DNA from: Drosophila persimilis
Taxonomy: Eukaryota; Arthropoda; Insecta; Diptera; Drosophilidae
Direction: 5' to 3'
Assembly (NCBI RefSeq): GCF_003286085.1
Contig: NW_020825289.1
Coordinates: 15,996,001 to 16,060,000, forward strand
DNA: 64,000 nt
A program made the translations under genes and the position numbers. Under the pieces are notes generated by a model. It saw nothing but the letters and a program-made list of their open reading frames with translations, ran no database searches and was not told where the DNA came from. Numbering within the stretch: the stretch's first letter is position 1; each line of letters opens with the position of its first letter. This document shows, piece after piece, positions 50,601 through 61,014 of the stretch.

Positions 50601-52628
50601 GGGGGTTAGAGGGTAAATACTATACATATAATATACGAGTATATGCAAAAATATTTAATTAAATGATAGACACACCCCCCACACCCCCAACAACACCCCC
50701 AACAACAACAAATAATAAAAACAAAATGTTATTTCTTATACGAAGACTGAAGAAAATGATGAAGCAAATAAAAATGAAATGAAAAATTACCGAGAAATGT
50801 ATTTGAATCAACAAAAAAACGGAAGGAACGAGACCCAAGGACCCGTTTGGGTCTCCTTGTGGCCTTTTTGCTCTCCGTTTTTGTGGCAGAAAATACGACT
50901 AATCTACAGCAAAAATCCATGTAAAACAAATAAAATACTCGCACAAGCACTGGGGCATAAATCTAGTGCCATCCACCGCCCACAGCCACTCCACAAGTAA
51001 CCCGAAACGCCCACAGCAGGACACAAGGAGCTGCGTAGGAGGCCATTGCGGATGGGGTGTTTGAGTAAAACTCAAACAGAGGCTGGACCACATCCCTGGG
51101 AATCTGCTCTGGGACTTGGGAGGATGGAGTAGAGCTTTCAGAGATTAGCCAGAGATAAATGCAGAAAAGTACGACTGGTCGCTCCGATTAAGGTATACAA
51201 CTAGGTTCGTTATACGTGGAGGCCCACAACTGATAGATTTCCCATAAACCTAGTGCCCCTTTGAGGCTCCCCAGGCGGAAATGGAAACTCCTGTAATGGC
51301 AAATCCTTAAGAATATATTTTTGTATGCAAATTCCTGTATTATTTGAGCATCTAATCAAAAGTAGGCCAAGTAATCGTCCGTTTTATGCATGTTATACAT
51401 ATATTGTGGGTATTCCCAGGCGTTCCTGCCTGCTCTGAAAGGGTAAGAGAGCCTGAAGAATTGAGCAAATAAATCGGCGTGCTTTCTAAATAATTAAATA
51501 TGCCTTTGGGAAAAAACTGGGTCTCTGCCACTCATCCTCCAGCCGGAACACCTGGGGCTTCTCCCGAGTGTGAATGATGGCCAGCAATTAATATTCCCAC
51601 ATTATGGAGGGGTTTTTCTAGTAGCAATCCACTTAGTTGTAGTTGCTTTTTGTGGGACGTTCAATTAGCTCGAAAAAAAATAGCAAAGGAATCATGAAAG
51701 TGTGAGAAGTGGCCATAAGTCATAAAGTGCAGGAAATTGCTTGACGAAATCCCAGGGACGACAAGTGGCCGCCCATTAAATGCAGCTCCAATCCACCCCC
51801 AAGGGGGGAGGGGGGTGGTGGGGGGTGGAGAAACGATTTTAATTGCCACGAAAACCAAATGAAATTCTGTTATGGAAGGCCGTTAAACAGCTACAGATAC
51901 GAATGCTGGAGCATAAAAACTTAATGTCCAGCAATTTGTTAAAAGACGCGCAAACTGCCAAATAAAAGCTGGCCAAGAGGAAGGCATGGCTTTAATAGAA
52001 GAGGGAATAGAACCACCCATTGGCTAATTGTTTGCCCGAACAGCTGTGTCCACAGATGGCTCAAACAGTGGCCAAGGCCACACACACACTCACACACACA
52101 CATGATAAATCAAAGTCCTGATGGCCCTGATGGCGATTTGGAAATTCACTTACATTACCATGTATCCATAGATACATGCTCCTTTGTGGCGCTCTGTCAA
52201 AGCAAAACGCAAGGACACATCATTTATATCAATTTAAATAACGACCTTTCAATGGATTTGAAGCTTCAATATGGAGAAAAATCCCGTAAAAAGCTTAACA
52301 AAACCCCAGACTGGGGCTGGGACGGATGCCTGGACGTGGCATTGACAGTCGTAAGCCATAAACCACAGCAAAATTGGGCATTATATTAGTTAAGATGCTG
52401 TCAAGCCGAAAGATAGCCATGGCCCGAGGGCCAAGAGCCACCACAGTGCAGACATATCGCTTTCAACGCCGACACCCCAAGGGCTACAGAGAGGGCCGCG
52501 TGAGAGGAGGATGTAGTCGGACAGACAACAGTATCCAGTAGCCCCCCGTCCGGCACTAAAACACCGTTTGACAGGGAACGAAAGCCAGAACACCAGGAGC
52601 GTCAGTGACCACTGGACCACAACAAGAG

Positions 52629-52668
<40 letters not shown>

Positions 52669-55190
52669 GACTCACCCGATAAGCAAACGCATTCATCTTA
52701 TAGCCAGTCAAAGGAATAAAGGATAAGGGATAAGGGATATAGAGGAGGTGAGCCCTTAACTTAAACAAAAGTTAAACATATTAAGGGCTTAAAGTGTAGC
52801 CAGAACTTGGAATTTTACACGGCGGAAACGGGTACAGCCATGCAAAACCCCGGACTTAGAGCCGGGGTATATCTTGATCAATTTGGAGAAGCGAAGCCAA
52901 CTTAAATCATAGCCATTCCCCGGTTACTATTTACCTTTTCGGCTCTTGGCTTATCTGGGCCCCACTTTTTATTGGTCTTCTTTTATTTGGCAGGACACAG
53001 GGCCCCATAAGTCACTGGATAGCCGCCGATAAGTGGCTCACGGCAGGACACACGAATTAGCTGTGGTTTTTGGCTGCCTTTCTGGCTTTGAACTTGAACA
53101 AGGGCCTGGCTTTGGAGAAAGTAAGTTCCAAGAGTTCCAAGGGATCATCGAAAACGTTCCTCGAGTTATAAATTACTGTTTAGTTCTTGTACAATCCCAA
53201 CCCCTACCAAAACGGAATGCAATCATTTTTCACACCAACTGAAAAATTGCTGAATAAAAAAAACCAAATCAAAATTTCATTTTCCACCGCAAAAATCAAA
53301 TGTCTGAAGAAAAGTGAGTGCGAGAGTGAGTTTTCATTGGGAAATTGGTTCGTGTTTTGCAACATGACACCCCGAAACTTTGGCATATAGATTTATGAAA
53401 ATATTTGCACATCAATTCGGCGGCAGAAGGGGCGGCAGAAAGGGCGGCAGGCCGCAAGTGGGGAAAACCCCACCTTTTGGCTTCATTGAACTTCAGTGCT
53501 GAAACGCCCTGCAAATACGTATCTAAACTGAATCAATTTCTACAGCGATAAACTTCAGATACACCTTCGGGCACCAGTGGGGGGTGGGGGCGGAGGTAAC
53601 TGCAAAATGTTGTGTAAAATTTGCAAATGCAATAAATAACTCGTTTCGTTTCGCTGGAAAAAAGGTTTCCCTGTTTACACGCTCCTGAAAAGCATGTAAA
53701 GCTTCCTGTTTTTCGCTCTGAAGGAATAAAGGTAGAGGTATCCTTTGCCAGTCGGGTTTTAGATATTCTGCCCATCCCCCCCCCCCCCCCCCCTCCCCTA
53801 CACCCCTGCCTCTAACCAAAAGTGCGCCACATGTGCGAGTCTGCTTGTAGGATTCCTGTGGATTTTTACTCTTTTGGTTTGGGATACCCTCTCAAATTTG
53901 GCGAGTCCTTCAAGGAGTATAGAGATAGAGCCTGTACCCTTTAGTCTCCAGAATGGCAACACTTTCTGGGCGAAACTGGAACGATTTAGTGCTCAAAACC
54001 TTCCCGTTTTCCCCTCAAACACGTCTCCTCCAGGTAGCTTTTGGTGGAGCATCATTTTATGGAATATTTCCAGGAAATTTCTAGGGTATCTAATGCTTCG
54101 TTTCTCGCATGCCAGACATTTCTTTCATGCTTCTTTTTTCGTTGGTTTTCGTTTTCCTTTTCGTTTTTTGTTTCGCTTTGCGTGTTGTTTCGGTGGCAAG
54201 CATCCCCAAAAGTATGCAAATAATTTTTGGCTCCGGCTCGGAATCATATTTGATATTCAGTGTCAGAGCAGGGGGTGGGGGCGGGGCGGCAAAGGGTTGC
54301 CAGAGAACACAAGTTATTGAAATTTGCATGCAACGGGGGGGGGGGGGGGCGGCGGCAGGACGGCAGGGCGTGTCTTGGGCCCAGACTTCATTCGGGGCCT
54401 CCCTCGGGCAGAGTTTTGGGTTATTGTTTCGCCATTTTCCATGGATCCGTCCCCATGGATGTAATTGCTTCGGAGTCGTTGAGCTTGGATTGTCTGCCAC
54501 TCGCTAATCAAGCCCCGTCAGAGTCCCCAAACTATGCCAATAATATTGTCATATCCCCTCGATTTTTCCTCGTTTTTTTGCCCTCAAAATGCCACTAAAC
54601 TTGGCTTATCAAAAGTTGAAATTGCAGCTGGCTTTGGGGATTTGCGTGGGGCCAAACGGCGGGGGGGCAGGAGGGCTACTCTGATACGAGTAATCGGAAT
54701 TTTTATTTCCTGGTTTGCAGTCGTCATCATCGTCTGCCACTGACCCATTTCTGGCATTTATCACGGGCACGGGCACGAGCACATCCTGCCATTCTCCCGA
54801 GGGTCTAAGCCCAGTCAGAATGAATGGCCGACCCAGCTGTGTAGCCCTTCCCCTCCTCCTCCTCCACTCTCGACTGCCGACTAAGTGGACTTTTATTTCA
54901 CTATTATTGTTGCCAGGCGGATACGCAACGAATAGTTTTTCTCTCTGAAGCGCCGGCTCCTCCTGATGGTTCCATTCGTCAGCGTCATCGTCATCGTCGT
55001 CTCCTAAGCGTTCCAGCGGCCCTCGGGAATTGGGATGTGTGGCCCTCTATCTTTGTAGACCCCCAAGCAGTGTCCATTCATGGATGTTTTAAGCCGCGCA
55101 ACTGTTCTTATCTCTTATCGGCGTGTGTGTCTGCTCCATGGGTTCTTCACCCAAGAAACGTCATTGAATTGGCAGCGTCATGTGTCATCT
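50601..55190. other. Intergenic region between Fili and the small-gene cluster
   Basis: No gene is supported. Contents include a hexamer repeat AGAGCC/AGAACC (about 52,626-52,671), poly-C (53,776-53,793) and poly-G (54,335-54,349) tracts, and a degenerate ATACCCTCT...GGAGTATAG inverted repeat near 53,885-53,922. A 95-codon frame at 52,102-52,389 has no domain and no splice or promoter context. Confidence 0.7.
52626..52671. repeat. AGAGCC/AGAACC hexamer repeat
   Basis: About seven hexamer units alternating AGAGCC and AGAACC. Noncoding; minus-strand translation gives a Gly-Ser repeat. Confidence 0.85.
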
Positions 55191-55333
55191 TTATATATTT
55201 ATAGCCCCCTGTAGGGGGGGATAACAGAAATAGCGGCCGACGAGGGCCCAAGCCCAAATGGAAATTTCTGACAGATAAGACTATCTACGGGAGGCTCTCT
55301 CCCTCTCTCTCTCTCTCGCTCTCTCTCTCGGCG

Positions 55334-55368
55334 TTCAGTAGATACGCGACCGTCGGGCGGACAAGACG
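55334..55368 (+). promoter_or_regulatory. Inr/MTE/DPE-like core promoter of the secreted 202-residue gene
   Basis: The initiator TTCAGTA places A+1 at 55,337. AGACG lies exactly at +28 to +32 and matches the downstream promoter element RGWYV perfectly. The bases at +18 to +27 match the MTE consensus at 7 of 10 positions. The start codon follows at +33, giving a 32-base leader. A CT/TC-rich tract (about 55,297-55,330) precedes the initiator. The TATATATTTATA at about 55,191 is 145 bp upstream and too far to serve this start. Confidence 0.6.
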
Positions 55369-56032
55369 ATGAAGAGCCGTCAGGATTCGTGTCTTTGGGG
55401 CGTTTGCCTGCTGGTTTTCGTAAGTCGAAGATCTGCCCTCTCGAAGATCGTTTCTGGTTAAATAATCTTTTCAGCTGGCGATACCCCGTGCGATAGTCTG
55501 CTCTGGGGACCAGAATCGCCATCGGCTCTTTGTCCAGGCCGATCGCACCCTCTGCTCCATCAGCCATCAGCTCATCGCCCTGGCCACGGAGCTGGTGGAC
55601 AATGTGGTCGAGGATCTGATCGTCCTGGACTCGCAGAACAGCATCCTGATGGGCTACCTGGACAGCTTCGATGCCTTCACGGCGGTGAGCGACAACCGGA
55701 CCGAGGAGAAGCTCGACACCTTCTACGGCGTGGTGGGGGACTACCTCGACTCGGACACCGCCGGTGACCCGCTGCGGCCGTCCACCATCGAGACCCAGCT
55801 GATCGCCCTGTGCCTGCAGCGCAACGGCTTCGATCGCTGGAAGCGCACCGTCCAGCAGCGGACCAACCAGCTCCAGAAGCTCCTCCACAAGAAGCTGCGC
55901 AAGCACCTGGACTCCCTCGACCCCGAGGATCGGCTGGCGGTGGAGCGCCGCTGGAAACGGACCCTCGCCCGCGGCGGTCCCCGAAGACTCGACAAGCTGC
56001 GGGAGTTTGTCCAGTGGCTGGGACGCCTGTAG
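55369..56032 (+). CDS. Small secreted protein, unrecognised family (two exons)
   Basis: Exon 1 (55,369-55,419) encodes MKSRQDSCLWGVCLLVF. A 55-bp intron (GTAAGTCG...TAATCTTTTCAG, 55,420-55,474) interrupts in phase 0. Exon 2 (55,475-56,032) starts LAIPRAIVCSG and runs to TAG. The joined signal peptide (about residues 1-23) is split by the intron. The mature part of about 179 residues is predicted to be helical, with one N-glycosylation sequon (NRT), few cysteines and a strongly basic C-terminal third (KLLHKKLRKHLDSLDP...RRWKRTLARGG). The intron contains an in-frame stop, so it must be removed. I do not recognise the family. Secreted localisation is well supported; tissue and role are unknown. 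Confidence 0.85.
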
Positions 56033-56146
56033 GGCCGAGGGGGGGCGGGGGCCCTCTCCCCCACACCCACTCGTGTTTGTTTATGGCGCCACACATTTAT
56101 GGCGGCGGGGCAACGATCTGCCAAGGCGGCGTGTGCGGATATTTCT

Positions 56147-56152
56147 AATAAA
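56147..56152 (+). terminator. Poly(A) signal of the secreted 202-residue gene
   Basis: AATAAA 115 bp after the stop codon, in TTTCTAATAAAAC. It is the first hexamer downstream and the only strong one before the serpin gene. Confidence 0.6.
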
Positions 56153-56159
56153 ACAAAAA

Positions 56160-56986
56160 AAGTTTTTGATAAGTTTATAGCAGATAACGCAGATAGCAGA
56201 TCAACGATCTTTAGGGTAGGTTCCTCCATTGGGGGGGGGGGGGGGGCTATCTATAGGTCTCTACCACCAGCTGGAAGGTTTAAACAGCTTTAAATAGAGG
56301 GAAAACCCGCCCTATACTGAGGGATTCTTTAAATTCCTTCATCCCTACTCAATCTTCCCTTGGAAACTCCCTTCCCCTTGGCCCACAGATCACAGCTCCG
56401 CCTGTCCAAAGGTTTCACCTGCTTAGAACCCCCCTCTGTGTTCTCTTTCTGCCACCCCCTAGAAAACAGACATCTACCAAATGCAATTTCTGTCGAAACT
56501 CGGCTCCTTAATGCACTCGAAACTTTACCCCACCCCTTCCCCCTACCCCCTTGGCAATGAAAACTTTGTGATGCCGCCTCCCACGTCCAAAACTTGGATA
56601 AAAATTATGAAACTGAATATGGCAGAGCACAAACCCAAAGAGACAAAGAGGGGGGTAGTGAGGGGTAGAGAGAGGGGGAGAGGGGGGTGGGGGGCGACTT
56701 GCAGTCATGTGAGGACTAAAACAGATACATTTTATGGATGGCAGACACAAAAGGAGCACAAAACTAAGGGATACCAACTGCATTTCCTGTCTGAAAGCTG
56801 ACAAAGTGCTGAGTGCACTTTTGAGTGCAGCTTGGAACACGTCATGTCGGGGCGCGGGAGGGGGCGGAGGAGGGAGGAGGGAGTACTCTGTCTAATCCGA
56901 TAATCAACTGGAACTCTGGCTAATTGGCTTGGCGTTCGTCACAGTTCTGGGTCCAACACACTTGCCTCAGTTCTCTCGACAGAAAG
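56160..56986. other. Short intergenic spacer and serpin upstream region
   Basis: It holds a 16-base poly-G tract (56,231-56,246) and purine-rich repeats at about 56,640-56,695. TCAGTT with A at 56,969 could be the serpin initiator; that would give an 18-base leader. No TATA box or matching DPE is seen at the expected distances. Confidence 0.55.
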
Positions 56987-58099
56987 ATGAAGGTTCCACT
57001 GGGTTTCGGTGGGTTATGGGTTTCCGCCTCTTTGGGGATGCTCCTTTGCTTGGAGTCCGTGCACTCGAATCACTTTGCCAGCCAGCTGTACAGCCAGGCC
57101 TCGCGGGATAACCATCAGCGGAACCTCGTGGTGTCGCCGGCCACCACGAACCTGGCCCTGGGTCTGGTCTTCTTTGGGATGCAGAACTGCCCGGAGCTGA
57201 CCAGCGTGCTGGACACGATGCGGCCCGGCGAACTGGCCACGGAGGACATCAAGATGGTGAATCGGTTGTACGTGGACCGGAGGGTGCAGCTGATGCCCGC
57301 CTACCAGGAGGCCATCTCCGACGAGCGACTGGGCCAGCCGGCGAAGAAGGTGGACTTCAGCGAGCCGCAGGTCGTCGGCGAGGAGATCGACTCCTTCGTG
57401 CGCATCTTCACGGACAACAAGGTGCGGCAGTTCACGCCACCGGGCCACCTGGACAAGGACACCAGGATGGCCATTGCGAATGCCGCCTACTTCCACGGCC
57501 AGTGGGCCAGGCCCAAGCAGACCAAGCGCCTGCCCTTCGACACCTTGGGCGGCGGCCAGCAGCTGGTCGACACCCTCGAGGCATACGAGCACCTGCGCTA
57601 CGGGCGGCTCGACGGCCTGGACGCCCGCGTCCTGGAGCTGCCCTACGAGGGCGAACGCCTCTCGATGGTCGTCATATTGCCCCGCCAGGCCGGACAGGGT
57701 CTGGCCAGCCTCAGCAGCCAGTTGCGCGACGTGGACCTCGTGCCGCTCACACAGAATCTCAGCAAGCGGTTCGTCCACGTGCGCATCCCCAAGTTCCGGG
57801 TGGAGACACGCCTGCCCCTGGAGACCGTGCTGCGGCCCCTGGGCGTGAGGACCATCTTCCACGCCCCCCTCATGCACCAGATGGTCGCCGGCAGAAGCGG
57901 CAGAAGCCACCGGATCAACACCATTATGCACCTGAGCTCCATCGAGGTGAGCGAATCGGGCAGCGGGTATTCCCCGCTGGCGACCTTCCAGCGGCTGTAC
58001 ACGGAGCCCGTCCAGTTCTGGGCCAATCACCCGTTCGTGTTCGCCATCAAGGACGCGAATCACATCTACTTCATGGGCCACGTGGTGGCGCCCCAATAG
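56987..58099 (+). CDS. Secreted serpin-fold protein, probably non-inhibitory
   Basis: A 370-residue intronless gene. ATG 56,987 is chosen because it opens directly into a signal peptide (MKVPLGFGGLWVSASLGMLL, about residues 1-26); an upstream in-frame ATG would bury it. Serpin landmarks appear in order: LVVSPATTNLALGL (s6B/hB), MVNRLYVDRR, VDFSEP, IANAAYFHGQW (shutter), SMVVILPRQ, VHVRIPKFRVETRLPL, then HPFVFAIKDANHIYFMGHVV near the C-terminus. The reactive-loop hinge (residues 323-333, ESGSGYSPLAT) lacks the small-residue run of inhibitors. The helix C/D region is about 20 residues short. One sequon (NLS) is present. Probably a carrier, regulatory or fast-evolving reproductive serpin rather than a protease inhibitor. 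I cannot assign it to a named melanogaster serpin. Confidence 0.9.
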   Translation: MKVPLGFGGLWVSASLGMLLCLESVHSNHFASQLYSQASRDNHQRNLVVSPATTNLALGLVFFGMQNCPELTSVLDTMRPGELATEDIKMVNRLYVDRRVQLMPAYQEAISDERLGQPAKKVDFSEPQVVGEEIDSFVRIFTDNKVRQFTPPGHLDKDTRMAIANAAYFHGQWARPKQTKRLPFDTLGGGQQLVDTLEAYEHLRYGRLDGLDARVLELPYEGERLSMVVILPRQAGQGLASLSSQLRDVDLVPLTQNLSKRFVHVRIPKFRVETRLPLETVLRPLGVRTIFHAPLMHQMVAGRSGRSHRINTIMHLSSIEVSESGSGYSPLATFQRLYTEPVQFWANHPFVFAIKDANHIYFMGHVVAPQ

Positions 58100-58123
58100 T
58101 TACCGAAAGGCAGGCATCAGCTC

Positions 58124-58132
58124 TTTATTAAA
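58124..58132. terminator. Shared bidirectional poly(A) signal
   Basis: TTTATTAAA reads ATTAAA on the plus strand (58,127-58,132), 28 bp after the serpin stop, and AATAAA on the minus strand (58,124-58,129), about 50 bp after the stop of the convergent 82-residue gene. Nine bases carry both signals, so the two transcripts should overlap at their 3' ends. Confidence 0.65.
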
Positions 58133-58180
58133 CAAGATACACCGCTGAGGGCTCTAGTGTTTTGTTTTTGTTTTGCATCT

Positions 58181-58429
58181 TTAATCGTCTCCCAGATCGC
58201 CGCAGTCGCCACAGTCGCCGCAGTCGGAGCAGCAGGCGGATATGCCGCTCAGGCAGCCGCATAAGCAGAGCAACGGCAGGCAAATGATCAGCATGCAGAT
58301 CAGGCAGACGCACAAGACGATCACGAACATCATGCCCATGGCTCCGAGGCCGCGTCCGCCAGATTTCTTCGTGGTCACACCGGCCACAGTGGCCACAATC
58401 GTGTCGAGAGTAGTGCCGGCAGGCGCCAT
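58181..58429 (-). CDS. Small cysteine-rich one-pass membrane protein
   Basis: 82 residues, intronless. A Thr-rich head (MAPAGTTLDTIVATVAGVTT) leads to KKSGGRG and a hydrophobic helix at about 28-58 (MMFVIVLCVCLICMLIICLP). The tail has CC followed by CGD repeats ending DLGDD. Twelve of 82 residues are cysteine, most within or beside the membrane segment, which suggests palmitoylation or metal/disulfide clustering. There is no cleavable signal peptide. Convergent with the serpin; same strand and similar design as the 73-residue gene 2.6 kb away. Family unknown to me. ATG context AAGATGG is good. Confidence 0.75.
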   Translation of the reverse strand: MAPAGTTLDTIVATVAGVTTKKSGGRGLGAMGMMFVIVLCVCLICMLIICLPLLCLCGCLSGISACCSDCGDCGDCGDLGDD

Positions 58430-58439
58430 CTTCTGCGAG

Positions 58440-61014
58440 ATTTTTTTATATGCAAAGAATTTTTGGGAATTTTCAATACACGCACTAGATAGAAATTTTG
58501 GTTGTGACTCGGTTTGATTTATTCGACAAATATCTCATGGAGGACCCCGAGGGGGGGGGCCATTAGTGAGGGAATCCCAAGCTGTGTGGGCCGTGAAGGG
58601 TGTCTTAATTCCCATTTTGAGGTGCATTCCTCCTTGAATGAAGCTCAAAGTCAAGAGTGCACTCGCAACTCGTTCAGCGTGGGGGGCGGGGGGTGAATCC
58701 CTCAACAAAAGTGCTCATTAAACACACACACAATCCCCATTCGAATTGTATAAAAATTAATGAAATGCATTAACGAAAGCGTTGCTCGTGAAGTGGGACG
58801 ACGGTCGACCCTCGACCCTCGACCTGGGCTCTGGGCTCTGGGTCGCCGCAGACTGTACCTGCGCTCGTTAGTGCTCCCCCCAGTGCCACCCACCCACTCG
58901 TTCGCCTTTGCTCGTCATTATCATAATTTGAATGCGTTGCGAGTTTTTTAAAATATTCATGCGAGTAGAGAGATTCACTTTTTTTTTTTCAAGTGTGCGC
59001 ACGTGTGGGTGCATTATTCGGGGGTGTTTACTGTACACCCCAAGCAGAGTGGGTGCCGGTTTCAAGTATAATGACTGTATTTTGTGCCCTGATTACTCCA
59101 AAGAGCGAGAGAGGGAGAGAGAGAGAGAGAGACTCGGGGGAGAGGCAAACAATCAGCTGCTAAATGTTAGCCGTATAACAGCGCCCCTTCTAGAGGGCAT
59201 TTTTCATCTGTTTATTAATCCCAGGGATTGCCGTTCGTACCTGTTCGTTCTCCACAAGGATCACAGGGATCTCTGGCCAATCACAAATCACAAATCACTG
59301 ATTGGCGATTGTCAACTATCAGGCACGTTTGCCAGTCAATTCACAACACTCAATGCTCATTCAATTCACTCCGCACTCACACTCGCACACACACACACTT
59401 GCACACTCATTCGAATACACTTTTGCTCATGCACTTTGCGGCATCATCGCACACGTGGCTGCATGTCAAAGTGCAAAGTTTTGTTCCACCAAAAAGGACT
59501 CCCCTCTGCAGCGGGGCGGGGCGGGGGGCGGGGAGAGTGCCAGGGTGAAAGGCTGAGTGGGAGTGGCAGTCAAAAGGAGAAGAGAAAAAATAACTGCACA
59601 TTTGGCTGGGGCGGATGCACATTAGGTTATGGCGCGATGATGCCGGTTGCAAACATTGGGGGTTAGCGGAGCAAGCGATGAGCACGGTGGCCAGGACAGC
59701 GACAGGATGGCCCCCGAGTGGGATGCCCAGATACAAATCCAAGCAAATGACTTTTCCCCCTGTCATCTGCATCATCTTTATGGGTATCTGGAAGATACTG
59801 CGTTCAATGAGCGTAAAATGTTGTCAAATTTGTAAACCAAACAAATAAAAAACACTGCCACAAGAAAGCGAAAAAAAAGAAGAGATATATGGCAGGTCCT
59901 GAAGGAATTTATGTGTCTGCCTTTGGCCACATGTGTGTGTGGGGGGGGGGGGGGGGGGGGGAGAGGTATAGGAAGCAATTCTACGGCTCAAGAACTCCTT
60001 AAAGAAGAAAGAGACCGAGGGACAATCTCGAAAAAGTTGCGGCTCAGAAAACTTATCTTTCCCTCTTTTTTCCCTCCTTTCAAGCCAAGCAATCTTTGGC
60101 TCTAGTTTATGTCTATCCCCCGCATCCACAGGGGGCAATGATCATGTGTTCCATCATCACATTCATTGGCACTCAACGGACAGAAGGAGGCGGAAGGGGG
60201 GGGGCGGGAATGGCAATCGTAAACCTGATTGTAATAGTATAATTTTCTGGCGTAAAAGCCAAACAAATAAAGCGCACACGAAATGGAGGCCTAAGGTCCG
60301 GCCTGGGAGCCCTGGGATTATCCCGGCCTAAAAGAGTCCTCCTTCCTGATGGCTGGGTGGGTGCTTCGTCCTCCTCCCTCCTTCGTCCTCCTTCCTCCTT
60401 CGTTCAATTTCATGCAATTTTTACGAGTTCTATGCGGAGCACACACACACACACGCGAAAATCTCTTACTCATAATCCGCCCCAATGGAACGCCCCACCT
60501 CATCCCCCACCCCCCGTACGCTCCATCGTCACGCATCGTCCTGCGCGGAAAGTTATTGTTATCCTTTTGTTTTAGTGCGCACATCCTTTACTCCTGGTGC
60601 CTCCGCATTGATTCATAAAACATAAATATAAATACATAGTGCGTATACGCAGCGTTCGCCCATAAATTCTGATAAACGTGAGCGAGAATGAGAGCAAACC
60701 CCAGCGCCAAAAGTCATCAATCTTTTAGCATTTCACTTAGATACAGCACTCCTCCCCCTCCCCGCCCCCCACAAATGGCTGCCGCCCCTCGTTTGTTGTT
60801 TATTCATTCGGCGTCGATATTTGTGCATAAATATTAATATTGCATGACCATTTTTATTTGTTTGTTTTTCCCCCTCAAGGAACACATCGTCCGCCCCTCC
60901 TCCCCTTGCCCAGCGAAAGTCCCTCATCTCTTAAGATTATTTACTCGAAAATACAACGAATGTTAGCCTCCAGCCTCCTTCCGGATCCTTCCAGAGCAGG
61001 AGCTGGACCAGGAT
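58440..61014. other. Spacer between the two small membrane-protein genes
   Basis: No further gene is supported. It holds GA repeats (59,106-59,132), a 21-base poly-G tract (59,941-59,961) and CA repeats. The 244-codon plus frame at 58,932-59,666 is low-complexity. A minus frame at about 59,407-59,773 has a short hydrophobic stretch but no other gene signal. Confidence 0.65.

Noticed and set aside
57946-57951. GAG/GTGAGC donor-like site inside the serpin
   Set aside because: The frame continues without interruption into the correct serpin C-terminus, so no intron is needed.
57014-58096. 360-codon antisense frame across the serpin
   Set aside because: Mirror of the serpin frame caused by codon bias; composition is His/Val/Leu/Gln-rich with no motif.
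58444-58450. TATAAAA on the minus strand just upstream of the 82-residue gene
   Set aside because: Only about 15-21 bp before the ATG, so a start about 30 bp downstream would fall inside the coding sequence. It is more likely part of an AT-rich leader.
58932-59666. 244-codon plus frame between the two small membrane-protein genes
   Set aside because: Contains Arg-Glu and Thr-His microsatellite translations and no domain or promoter signal.
59407-59773. Minus frame with a short hydrophobic stretch near 59,700, considered as a third small membrane gene
   Set aside because: It lacks the TTxxTxV head and Cys-bearing helix of the neighbours and has no acidic tail, so it is not supported.
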